Below, one piece after another: positions 6,386-12,452 of a stretch of DNA of 13,887 nt. The translations under genes were made by a program, and so were the position numbers. The notes under the pieces are model-generated. The model did not search any database, was not told the DNA's origin, and saw nothing but the letters and a program-made list of their open reading frames with translations. The number at the start of each line of letters is the position of its first letter. Within the stretch, counting starts at the first letter, position 1. The DNA comes from Methanosarcinaceae archaeon (lineage in GTDB: Archaea; Halobacteriota; Methanosarcinia; Methanosarcinales; Methanosarcinaceae): the NCBI GenBank assembly GCA_028690255.1, contig JAQVBP010000011.1, positions 1 to 13,887 of the forward strand. The letters are read 5' to 3'.

Positions 6386-7183
6386 TTAGTTCCATCTATC
6401 GGTATTCGAAGGGCTGCTGGTTATGATCTCCTTCAGCCAGCTGGCCGCCCCTGCAGCGTCATCAGGAGAAACATCGGCTCCGATCCTGGCTGCGTAATCA
6501 GTTGTAATAGGGGCTCCTCCTACCATTACCTTGACCTTATCCCGGAGGCCTCCTGATTCGAGCATACTGATAACTTTGGGCATTTCAGCCATGGTTGTGG
6601 TCATCAGGGTGCTCATAGAAACGGCTGTGGCTTTGTACTCCTTTGCAGCCTCGATGAATCTGTCGGCTTCCACGTCATTTCCGAGGTCCACACAGTTAAA
6701 ACCGTTTGCACTTAGCAGGGTTTTTACAAGGTTCTTTCCAATGTCATGGACATCTCCTTCTACGGTTCCTATAACAACAGTGGAGGGCTCCTCCCCGCTG
6801 GTATTAGCTTCCATGTAAGGGGCGAGCAACTCCATTCCTCCGTACATAGAACTGGAAGCGATCATTAGCTGGGGCACAAAGGCCTCTCCTTTAGCATATT
6901 TATCCCCTATCAGACTCATGCCTGCTGCAAGACCTTCGAGCAGGGTTTTGAAGGGGTCAATACCTATTTTAAGCGCCACTTTTGTCCAGCCTGCAGAGAT
7001 TTCTTCTTCACCGTCCATCACACTGATGGAGAGCTTCTTAAGGGTTAGAGCTTCCATATCAACCCCTGTTGTCAGAAGCTTCTCGGTTAATTCTTCCACA
7101 GCTTCTTCATCTTCATCTTCTGCAGCTTCATCCAGCTGTTCGATTAATCCCTGGATCTCTTCCGGTAATTCATCAATTTGCAT
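6386..7183 (-). CDS. Methyltransferase corrinoid protein (MtaC/MttC-like)
   Basis: This cytoplasmic cobalamin-binding methyl carrier has 265 residues. An acidic helical start (1-55) leads into the helical cap domain (about 60-125, with VPQLMIASSSMYGGMELL at 103-120). A Rossmann-like B12 domain follows, with the base-off/His-on motif D144-x-H146-x-x-G149 (EGDVHDIGK), S191-x-L193 and GG at 222-223. H146 is the lower axial cobalt ligand by family rule. GGTGA and AGAGGT precede the ATG. Such proteins accept a methyl group from a substrate-specific MT1 and pass it to an MT2; the MT2-like gene follows 91 bp downstream, but no MT1 is nearby. The length and the inserted stretch before the cap are closer to MtaC than to short MttC forms. 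The methyl substrate is unknown. Confidence 0.88.
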   Translation of the reverse strand: MQIDELPEEIQGLIEQLDEAAEDEDEEAVEELTEKLLTTGVDMEALTLKKLSISVMDGEEEISAGWTKVALKIGIDPFKTLLEGLAAGMSLIGDKYAKGEAFVPQLMIASSSMYGGMELLAPYMEANTSGEEPSTVVIGTVEGDVHDIGKNLVKTLLSANGFNCVDLGNDVEADRFIEAAKEYKATAVSMSTLMTTTMAEMPKVISMLESGGLRDKVKVMVGGAPITTDYAARIGADVSPDDAAGAASWLKEIITSSPSNTDRWN

Positions 7184-7378
7184 ACCTCTTTCACCGCCTG
7201 GTCATAGTTTATTAGATCTGAAGGTAATTGGGGAAGTATCCGGATCTTCTCCTTAAACAGAAAGCAATCATAACTATGTAATAAAAATAGATATACTAAC
7301 CGACATCGAAAAAAAGAGAGGGCTTGTTTTAAGCAATATTTCCTGAAATATTATATTAACACTAAAAAAGTAATAGTT

Positions 7379-7388
7379 GTATATTTTT
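7379..7388 (-). promoter_or_regulatory. Candidate TATA box for the corrinoid protein gene
   Basis: On the minus strand TTTCTAAAAATATACAA has a possible TATA element. Initiation near 7358 would give a leader of about 175 nt. The surrounding DNA is AT-rich, so this is one of several options. Confidence 0.3.
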
Positions 7389-7470
7389 AGAAAGAAGCCT
7401 GTAATATAAAGGGCCCTTGTTTAAAAAAGACCTGTGGAAAAAAATCAACGTATTTGTTTCCCGATAGATA

Positions 7471-7574
7471 CCCTTCGAAAAATCAATGCTGTTGATTTTG
7501 GAAGGGGGTTGAATATACAAAGGTTAGCATCAACGTGCCTAATAAGACGTTATAGCCGAATTGTCGGGCTGTAA
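7471..7574. ncRNA. Two adjacent stem-loops, possible structured RNA or leader element
   Basis: Hairpin one: CCCTTC (7471-7476) with GAAGGG (7501-7506), a small internal loop, then AAAATCAA (7479-7486) with TTGATTTT (7492-7499) around a 5-nt loop, 14 bp in all. Hairpin two: TTATAGCC (7550-7557) with GGCTGTAA (7567-7574), continued by GA/TC around ATTG. Neither is followed by a T-run. Strand and transcription are unknown. If read leftward they lie upstream of the candidate corrinoid-gene promoter; if read rightward they could be part of an RNA gene. No known family was recognised. Confidence 0.3.
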
Positions 7575-7927
7575 AATATGGTTCGACCTGTTGATCCGGT
7601 ATTTTAAGAGATGGGTATTATGTTTTTTATTACAATTGGTGAAATAACATGGTATTATATATATTTTACTATTTTTTGGCATGTAATAAAGAAATATTTA
7701 AATACATGTATTCTCAGACCAGTTGAAATAAATTCGAATGCGTGTGGTCACCCCGCTATAAACAGGATGTCCGACTATTCAATTTCAGGGCAAAAATATG
7801 TAAAAAGCAAGGCATTTTAAGCCTTTATCCATAATGGGCTTCCATAATGGGTTTTTAATCGATTTTTAAAGTTCCGGCTTTGTCATAAATGGCCAGAAGC
7901 GGATTAATACATCAAAGCTACAGGTTA

Positions 7928-7987
7928 GTTAATATATTTCATGAAGTATTTTCTTAAAAATAAATGGAAGTAACTAAATATATTAAC
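7928..7987. repeat. 12-bp perfect inverted repeat
   Basis: GTTAATATATTT (7928-7939) and AAATATATTAAC (7976-7987) are exact reverse complements separated by 36 bp. The arms are almost all A and T, so chance is a fair explanation. No transposase or target duplication is seen. Confidence 0.6.
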
Positions 7988-8217
7988 ATTCTATTAAAGA
8001 CATTTAAGTATTGAACGTTAGACAGGGCAATAAGTTTTCTGACATATCCAAAAGATTCAAGTAAATTTCAAAAATTAGCAAAAAATAGAAAAAAGGTGCT
8101 TAAGTCTCCATTCGATTGGTTAAAATAATATCAACCAAATACAAATTGACCCTCGAAACATTTACTATTTATTAATTTATTTCTATTATCTTTTAAAACC
8201 CAATTAGTTTCAGGACC

Positions 8218-8225
8218 TTATTATA
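8218..8225 (+). promoter_or_regulatory. Candidate TATA box for the coiled-coil gene
   Basis: CCTTATTATACTC contains a TATA-like element. Initiation near 8247 would give a leader of about 80 nt to the preferred ATG at 8330. Confidence 0.3.
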
Positions 8226-8329
8226 CTCACCCAGCTTTAAAATTCGGAATTTTTGCATCAAAATGCAGGGCAATGACCCAATATAATTCTGAAAACCAAA
8301 CCTGTCTGAGTATATCGGGAGGAGCACGC

Positions 8330-10252
8330 ATGCAAGATCCTGTTGTGGCAAAAATAAAAAAGCAGTTTTTTAACGAAGGCAACCCCGCAAAGATCCCTCT
8401 TATGAGCGGAGCACGCTTTTTTGAAGCCAGGGCCGAAATGGACGGAATTTATGTTGATAGCCTGGATAACAATTCATTTTTACCCTGGAAAGCGTTTACA
8501 GAGGCCTTTGAGTTCATAAAGAAAAATGACGGGCATGCAAAGAAAGGAAATGTTCGGAATACCCGGTTGGGAGAACCGGGCCTTGAGCCGGAAACTATCG
8601 AAGGGCATATTGCCCGGGAAATCTACGGCTGCAGAGAGGGAGACGATGTTTTCAGGGAGATTTCCCTTATCACCTGTATCCTTGTCTGGGCTAAGGTCTG
8701 CAGGGAGGGGAAAGGACAGCTTGTAGTCTATACGGAAGACGGGGGGGAAGACAGGAAAGTAGAAAAAAGCTTAGGAATCAGGATACCAGCTGTGGAAACA
8801 GGGGTTCTGATTGCAGGCTTTGGTGATAAAAAACATGGGGTGGATGCAGTTGGGGTCAGTATTCCCGCCGTGGAAACGGATTTTTTGCTCTCAGGCTCCG
8901 GGGGGAAAATAGAAGTCGAAGAAAATCCGAATAATATGGCCCTTCAACTGAAGGTCATAAGCAAGGCAGTGGAACTTAACGTTCTTGAAAGTGAACTTGC
9001 AAAGAGAGACGGGAATATCGGCAAACTAAACACAGACCTTGAAGCGAGAGACAAAATAATTGACGGACTTGAGAACGGGCTTGCAGATAGCACCGATAAA
9101 ATTGAGAGGCTCGAAAGGGAGCTTTCCGGAAAAGAAAAGGAGATCATTGAGCTTGAAAAGCAGCTTATAGGAAAGGAAGAAAAATTGCGGGGGCTTAAAA
9201 AAGAAGTAGCAGTGGACGCAGAAAGGATAAAAAAATTCGAAGAGCAGGTCACGGAGAAAATGAAAATTATCAGAGAATTTGAAAGCCAGGTAGAAGAAAG
9301 GAACCTTGCAATAAAGGCTTTCGAGAACCGGGTCAAAGAAAAGGCTGATTTCATAGTCGCTCTTGAAAGCAAAGTCGAGGAAAAGGATCTTGCAATAAGG
9401 GCTTTCGAGAACCGGGTCAAAGAAAAGGCTGATTTCATAGTCGCTCTTGAGAGCAAAGTCGAGGAAAAGGACCTTGCAATAAAGGTCTTTGAAGAAAAAG
9501 CTCTGGAAAGGGATGAAAAGACAAAGGCTTTTGAAATTCTTCTTCAGGATAAAGGCTCTGATATAAAAGTCCTTGAGGAAAAGGTTGCCCGAAAAGAGGA
9601 CGAAATCATAGACTTCAAGGCCCGGCTTTTGAGCAAATCTGAAGAATCTGAAAAAGTTTCCGCAAATATTGCTGAAAAAGACGAAGATGTTAAAATACTT
9701 CGTGAAAAATTCCTGGCAAAGGAGACTGTTTGCGAAACGCTTCAAGAGCAGCTTCTGGCAAAGGAGACTGTCTGCGAAACGCTTCAAGAGCAGCTTCTGG
9801 CAAAGGAGACTGTCTGCGAAACGCTTCAAGAGCAGCTTTCAATGAAAGAAAAAGAGATAGAAGCACTCAGGTTAACAGTAGAAAAGGAAAGTCCCATCCC
9901 GAAGCTTGAGACAAAGGCCGGGGAAATTAGAAAACTTGAGGAAAAACTTGCCGGAAAGGAGAAAAGGATCAGCAGTCTGGAAGCTCAGCTCTCCTTGAAG
10001 GAAGAAAAACTCGGGTTCCTTGAGAAGTCTGGGAAGTCCCTTCCGGACAAAGAAGGAAAGGGCGAAAAGCTCAGGGAAACGGAAGGCCTGATAGAAAAAC
10101 TAAAAATCACCCTTGCTAGCAAGGAAGAGGAAGTTTCAAGGCTCAACGAAGAAAACAGGAAGTACAGGATACAGCAGAAAATGGCTTCAGAGGGTCTGAG
10201 AGACATAGAAAGGAAAAAAGCTTCGAAAAAAACCTGGTGGAAATTCTGGTAA
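8330..10252 (+). CDS. Long coiled-coil protein with N-terminal globular domain, function unknown
   Basis: I do not recognise the family. The product has 640 residues. Residues 1-135 look globular (IPLMSGARFFEA, FLPWKAFTEAFEFI, EGHIAREIYG, ISLITCILVWAKVC). Residues 152-192 contain a duplicated segment with IPAVET at 152 and 178. Residues about 204-630 are a nearly unbroken coiled coil rich in Glu, Lys and Leu. It ends in KKTWWKFW, a basic-aromatic tail that could touch a membrane. The rod contains a 28-residue unit twice (326-353, 354-381) and a 14-residue unit three times (461-502) with one Cys each. The ATG at 8330 is preferred over the upstream ATG at 8273 because GGGAGGAG lies 6-7 nt before it, while the first has no such site. 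There is no signal peptide. It is flanked by long spacers, so it is probably transcribed alone. A structural or scaffold role is inferred from shape only. Confidence 0.8.
   Translation: MQDPVVAKIKKQFFNEGNPAKIPLMSGARFFEARAEMDGIYVDSLDNNSFLPWKAFTEAFEFIKKNDGHAKKGNVRNTRLGEPGLEPETIEGHIAREIYGCREGDDVFREISLITCILVWAKVCREGKGQLVVYTEDGGEDRKVEKSLGIRIPAVETGVLIAGFGDKKHGVDAVGVSIPAVETDFLLSGSGGKIEVEENPNNMALQLKVISKAVELNVLESELAKRDGNIGKLNTDLEARDKIIDGLENGLADSTDKIERLERELSGKEKEIIELEKQLIGKEEKLRGLKKEVAVDAERIKKFEEQVTEKMKIIREFESQVEERNLAIKAFENRVKEKADFIVALESKVEEKDLAIRAFENRVKEKADFIVALESKVEEKDLAIKVFEEKALERDEKTKAFEILLQDKGSDIKVLEEKVARKEDEIIDFKARLLSKSEESEKVSANIAEKDEDVKILREKFLAKETVCETLQEQLLAKETVCETLQEQLLAKETVCETLQEQLSMKEKEIEALRLTVEKESPIPKLETKAGEIRKLEEKLAGKEKRISSLEAQLSLKEEKLGFLEKSGKSLPDKEGKGEKLRETEGLIEKLKITLASKEEEVSRLNEENRKYRIQQKMASEGLRDIERKKASKKTWWKFW
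9305..9472 (+). repeat. 84-bp in-frame tandem duplication inside the coiled-coil gene
   Basis: Two 84-bp copies (9305-9388, 9389-9472) differ at only a few bases, and a third begins at 9473 before diverging. Each encodes 28 residues (starting LAIKAFENRVKEK or LAIRAFENRVKEK), exactly four heptads, so the duplication lengthens the rod without breaking its register. The near-identity points to a recent event. Confidence 0.95.
9710..9835 (+). repeat. 42-bp in-frame tandem triplication inside the coiled-coil gene
   Basis: Three 42-bp copies (9710-9751, 9752-9793, 9794-9835) are almost identical. Each encodes LAKETVCETLQEQ plus one residue, 14 residues or two heptads. The Cys recurs every 14 residues at the same heptad position, so parallel chains could form a ladder of disulfides or metal sites. 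Confidence 0.95.
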
Positions 10253-10560
10253 TTCTTTATGGAGTCTCAGAGAAATTTTCTGTAGAATATTTTCCCCTTC
10301 GTCTCCGCCTTTCTATGTTAGGGCTCAACATTATCCATACATGTTACACAGTATGTCCACATTTCGATCCTCTGCCAATAGGGATAATATAGTCATTTAT
10401 GCAAAGAATTACACTTGAAATTGCACTGACCCATTTCCTGGTCCGAAGCATTGTGTTTCTGGTTTGTTATGATAAATCAAGTGTAAATAGTCGCGTTCAA
10501 GACTATAATTTCAGAAATTTCAGAATATTGGCTATTTAATTAATGGGGTATCAAACAAAA

Positions 10561-10597
10561 TGGCATATTTGTATCATGAATTTATACATAAATGCCA
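10561..10597. promoter_or_regulatory. 14-bp dyad, possible operator
   Basis: TGGCATATTTGTAT (10561-10574) and ATACATAAATGCCA (10584-10597) are reverse complements at 12 of 14 positions around a 9-bp centre. The dyad lies about 75 bp upstream of the TATA candidate for the ccm genes, a position suited to an activator. No regulator gene is adjacent. Confidence 0.45.
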
Positions 10598-10671
10598 AGA
10601 TTCGAAATGTGAGGTATGCGTTATGCGGAATCCATTTTATTGTTTGAATATAATTGGAATTGACATAACAT

Positions 10672-10684
10672 AAATAATATATAT
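10672..10684 (+). promoter_or_regulatory. Candidate TATA promoter for the ccmD-like/ccmE genes
   Basis: AAATAATATATATGG is the best TATA-like element between the coiled-coil gene and ccmE. Initiation near 10705 would give a leader of about 115 nt before the small frame at 10819, including a hairpin near 10729-10757. Confidence 0.4.
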
Positions 10685-10818
10685 GGCTTACATAACCTTT
10701 AGATACAAAGACTTAGGCTCCGGGTTAAGAGATAGCCTCCTTTCTAGCTAATCTCTCGGGGACAATTCCGGAAGACCTGAATATATCTGCCGGACTAATG
10801 ATAGTAGAGGTATCTTGA

Positions 10819-10923
10819 ATGGAAGCGTTCGTTCTTGCATTTGCAGTAAGCCTGTTCCTTATTTTTTCTTATCTCCTGAAACTTTTAAGGGTACGGGCAA
10901 GGCTTAACAAAAAGTTAATGTAA
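10819..10923 (+). CDS. 34-residue single-span membrane peptide, CcmD-like
   Basis: This short frame reads MEAFVLAFAVSLFLIFSYLL as its first 20 residues and continues with KLLRVRARLNKKLM. It has one hydrophobic span (about 3-20) and a basic tail with no acidic residue, giving an N-out, C-in topology by the positive-inside rule. This is the layout of short CcmD proteins (one span, then Arg/Lys-rich helix), which in bacteria hold CcmC and CcmE together during haem loading and release. GAGGT lies 7 nt before the ATG. The ccmE start follows 70 bp after its stop on the same strand. The length is about half of Escherichia coli CcmD but close to short CcmD-like peptides as I remember them. Similarity for such a small peptide is weak evidence. 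The alternative is an unrelated small membrane protein. Confidence 0.55.
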   Translation: MEAFVLAFAVSLFLIFSYLLKLLRVRARLNKKLM

Positions 10924-10953
10924 TGTTTCGTTGTACGGAGTTTTAAGTCAACT

Positions 10954-10977
10954 ACCCCCGGCTAAAGGCCCTGGGGT
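10954..10977. repeat. GC-rich hairpin resembling an IS200/IS605 element end
   Basis: ACCCC (10954-10958) pairs with GGGGT (10973-10977), and inside it GGC (10960-10962) pairs with GCC (10968-10970) around TAAAG, with a few unpaired bases. The wording GTCAACTACCCCCGGCTAAA and GGGGTTTCCTGCTG resembles, from memory, the subterminal hairpin of archaeal IS200/IS605 (IS1341-type) elements. No TnpA or TnpB reading frame is present, so at most it is a relic end. It lies between the ccmD-like frame and ccmE. It could also simply be a leader hairpin of ccmE. Confidence 0.4.
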
Positions 10978-10993
10978 TTCCTGCTGAGGTATT

Positions 10994-11374
10994 ATGAACA
11001 AAAAAAGGAAAACATTACTTTCAATTGCCTTTGTTGCCGCCGTGGCGCTTATAGGATTATATGGCGTTGACCTTTCGGAAGGTTATATAATGGTTTCCGA
11101 ACTTGTTTCAGCCCCACAGGCCCATGTGGGCGGAGAAGTTAATGCAATGGGTATAGTGGAAGTCGGAACCCTTGAAATAGCTCCCGGGTTGACCTCTTTC
11201 GAATTGAGAGACGAGGAAGACGAGACCGCTAAGATACGTGTCGAGTATACGGGAGAACTCCCTTCTAACGTTGCGGAAGGTAAAAAGGTGAGTATAAGCG
11301 GGACGATGGTTTCGGAAGACAGAATAGAGGCAAAGAAAATCGTTACGGGGTGTCCCTCCAAATATGCAGAGTGA
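10994..11374 (+). CDS. ccmE: Cytochrome c-type biogenesis protein CcmE, archaeal CxxxY variant
   Basis: This haem chaperone of the System I (Ccm) pathway receives haem from CcmC and delivers it to CcmF for attachment to cytochrome c on the outer face of the membrane. It has 126 residues: a basic start and one membrane anchor (about 7-25), then a beta-rich OB-fold domain (about 30-116), then the haem-attachment motif at the very end. That motif is C120-P-S-K-Y124 (IVTGCPSKYAE). Bacterial CcmE has HxxxY; the CxxxY form with Cys as haem ligand is the known variant of archaea and some bacteria that lack CcmH. TGAGGT lies close before the ATG. CcmA, B, C and F are not in the window, so the pathway is split over several loci. 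A CcmD-like frame precedes it and a polyprenyl synthase gene follows by 35 bp, suggesting one transcript. Confidence 0.9.
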   Translation: MNKKRKTLLSIAFVAAVALIGLYGVDLSEGYIMVSELVSAPQAHVGGEVNAMGIVEVGTLEIAPGLTSFELRDEEDETAKIRVEYTGELPSNVAEGKKVSISGTMVSEDRIEAKKIVTGCPSKYAE

Positions 11375-11409
11375 TGCGGAAAGCGAGGAAAAATAGTGTG
11401 AGGATTTTA

Positions 11410-12288
11410 ATGGATATTGAAGAATGGGAAGAGTACAGGTATGTCGCAGAAGGGATCGACACCTTTGTCCGGGAACTTGGGGACTCCTACCTGAAAAATA
11501 TGGTGGGACATGTCTGCAATACCGGAGGAAAACGAATCAGACCCCTTCTTCTTCTACTCTCCAGCGAGGCCTGTTCCGCTTCGTATAAAAACAGCCTTGA
11601 TGCGGCCCTTGCCGTAGAGATGATGCATTCGGCATCTCTTGTACATGATGACCTGCTTGACCAGGGACTTATCCGGAGAAATCTACCCACAGCCTCTGAA
11701 AAATTCGGCCCCTCCCAGGCTCTGCTCTGCGGGGATTTTCTTATTGCAAAATCCATTGAGTTAATTTCCCCTTACGGAGAAAAGGTGATCCGGATTTTCG
11801 GAAAAGCCTGCATGGACATGGCCGAAGGGGAGGTTCTTGATCTCCAGCTCGAAGAAAAAGAGTTTTCGGAAAGGGACTACTTTGACTGTATATACAGGAA
11901 AACGGCTTCTTTATTTGAAGTGAGTGCGGCAATCGGAGCCTACGCGGCCGGGGCGGACATGTCCCTTGCAAAACGATTAGGACTCTTTGGTCGGTATCTC
12001 GGGACCGCCTACCAGATCGTTGATGACCTGCTGGAGTTTCTGAAAATGCTTGAAGGCAAGGAGTCAAAGCATGAATCTGAGACCCTGATCCATATCTATA
12101 TGAGGGAAATGCCTGAGGAAGAGGCTGTCAGAAAAACTGTTGTCTGCGTGAAGGAATACGTGCATTCCGCAAAGGAGATCCTGGGGGGTCTGGACCCCTG
12201 CTCCACGAGGGAAAAACTTTTCCGAATAACGGATTACATGACTCTGGACCTGCTTGATACGGCATGGTCGAAGGCTTTTTCTGAATAA
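11410..12288 (+). CDS. (All-E) polyprenyl diphosphate synthase, probable long-chain type
   Basis: This cytoplasmic enzyme condenses isopentenyl diphosphate onto an allylic diphosphate. It has 292 residues. GGKRIRP (39-45) and the first Asp-rich motif DDLLD (80-84) are standard. The residues 5 and 4 before that motif are A75 and S76, where C20 synthases of archaea carry an aromatic at -5; small residues there are known to allow longer products. The second motif reads DDLLE (205-209) with its last Asp replaced, and the following GKxT-type segment is altered (KHESETLIHI). The ATG at 11410 is preferred over a GTG at 11350: TGAGG lies about 8 nt before it and it starts 35 bp after ccmE instead of overlapping it. 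Methanosarcina makes methanophenazine with a C25 side chain, so a geranylfarnesyl diphosphate synthase role is a reasonable inference. The altered second motif leaves open a non-catalytic partner role. Confidence 0.82.
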   Translation: MDIEEWEEYRYVAEGIDTFVRELGDSYLKNMVGHVCNTGGKRIRPLLLLLSSEACSASYKNSLDAALAVEMMHSASLVHDDLLDQGLIRRNLPTASEKFGPSQALLCGDFLIAKSIELISPYGEKVIRIFGKACMDMAEGEVLDLQLEEKEFSERDYFDCIYRKTASLFEVSAAIGAYAAGADMSLAKRLGLFGRYLGTAYQIVDDLLEFLKMLEGKESKHESETLIHIYMREMPEEEAVRKTVVCVKEYVHSAKEILGGLDPCSTREKLFRITDYMTLDLLDTAWSKAFSE

Positions 12289-12311
12289 ATCTATCTTATT
12301 TCCAATTGACC

Positions 12312-12324
12312 TTATTATTAAATA
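12312..12324 (+). promoter_or_regulatory. Candidate TATA box for the radical SAM gene
   Basis: TTATTATTAAATA lies about 130 bp before the start codon, giving a leader of about 108 nt. That leader contains a perfect 6-bp stem (TTTCCC 12359-12364 with GGGAAA 12369-12374, TGAT loop). No known riboswitch consensus was recognised. Confidence 0.35.
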
Positions 12325-12452
12325 CCTGATTGTTTATCGGCACGGCCTGGCTGCTGGCTTTCCCTGATGGGAAACAGCGATTACCCGGTCATAAACTGAA
12401 AATTTGACTGCAGGCCCCAAAATAACATATTGTAATTTTTGTAGGTGAATCC

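Larger units (their letters stand above)
7184..8329. other. 1.15-kb AT-rich spacer between divergent genes
   Basis: This lies between the corrinoid protein gene (leftward) and the coiled-coil gene (rightward), so both promoters should be here. It holds two good hairpins (7471-7506 and 7550-7574), a TATA-like GAAATATTTAAATA near 7690-7704 on the plus strand, a double CCATAATGGG near 7830-7852, and a 12-bp inverted repeat (7928-7939 with 7976-7987). A 25-codon frame at 7649-7726 has GGTGA 6 nt upstream but no other support. No larger protein gene, tRNA or rRNA was recognised. Confidence 0.6.
10253..10818. other. 566-bp noncoding region upstream of the ccmD-like frame
   Basis: This contains a 10-bp inverted repeat (TTACACTTGA 10409-10418 with TCAAGTGTAA 10477-10486), a long dyad (10561-10597), a TATA candidate (10672-10684), and a possible leader hairpin (AGAGATAGC near 10729-10737 with GCTAATCTCT near 10748-10757). 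No terminator is obvious after the coiled-coil gene. A 16-codon frame at 10623-10673 has GAGGT upstream but lies before the promoter candidate and is not called. Confidence 0.6.

Noticed and set aside
7575..7605. tRNA-like GGTTCGACC motif
   Set aside because: No acceptor, D-arm or anticodon arm can be folded around it.
8273..8329. Upstream ATG for the coiled-coil protein
   Set aside because: It lacks a ribosome site, while the ATG at 8330 has GGGAGGAG at the right distance.
9026..9829. Long minus-strand frame of 267 codons (and another at 8944-9456) opposite the coiled-coil gene
   Set aside because: These are mirrors of a Glu/Lys/Leu-rich repetitive coding strand; they show Phe/Ser-rich low-complexity products and no ribosome site or family match.
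10409..10486. 10-bp inverted repeat TTACACTTGA/TCAAGTGTAA as ends of a small transposable element
   Set aside because: No target duplication, no transposase, and such arms over this distance are expected about once by chance in AT-rich DNA of this length.
11350..11409. GTG start for the polyprenyl synthase overlapping ccmE by 25 bases
   Set aside because: The added 20 residues are not family-like, and the ATG at 11410 has a proper TGAGG ribosome site.
12325..12452. Riboswitch (for example cobalamin) in the radical SAM leader
   Set aside because: Only a simple 6-bp hairpin is seen; the conserved boxes of known classes are absent.
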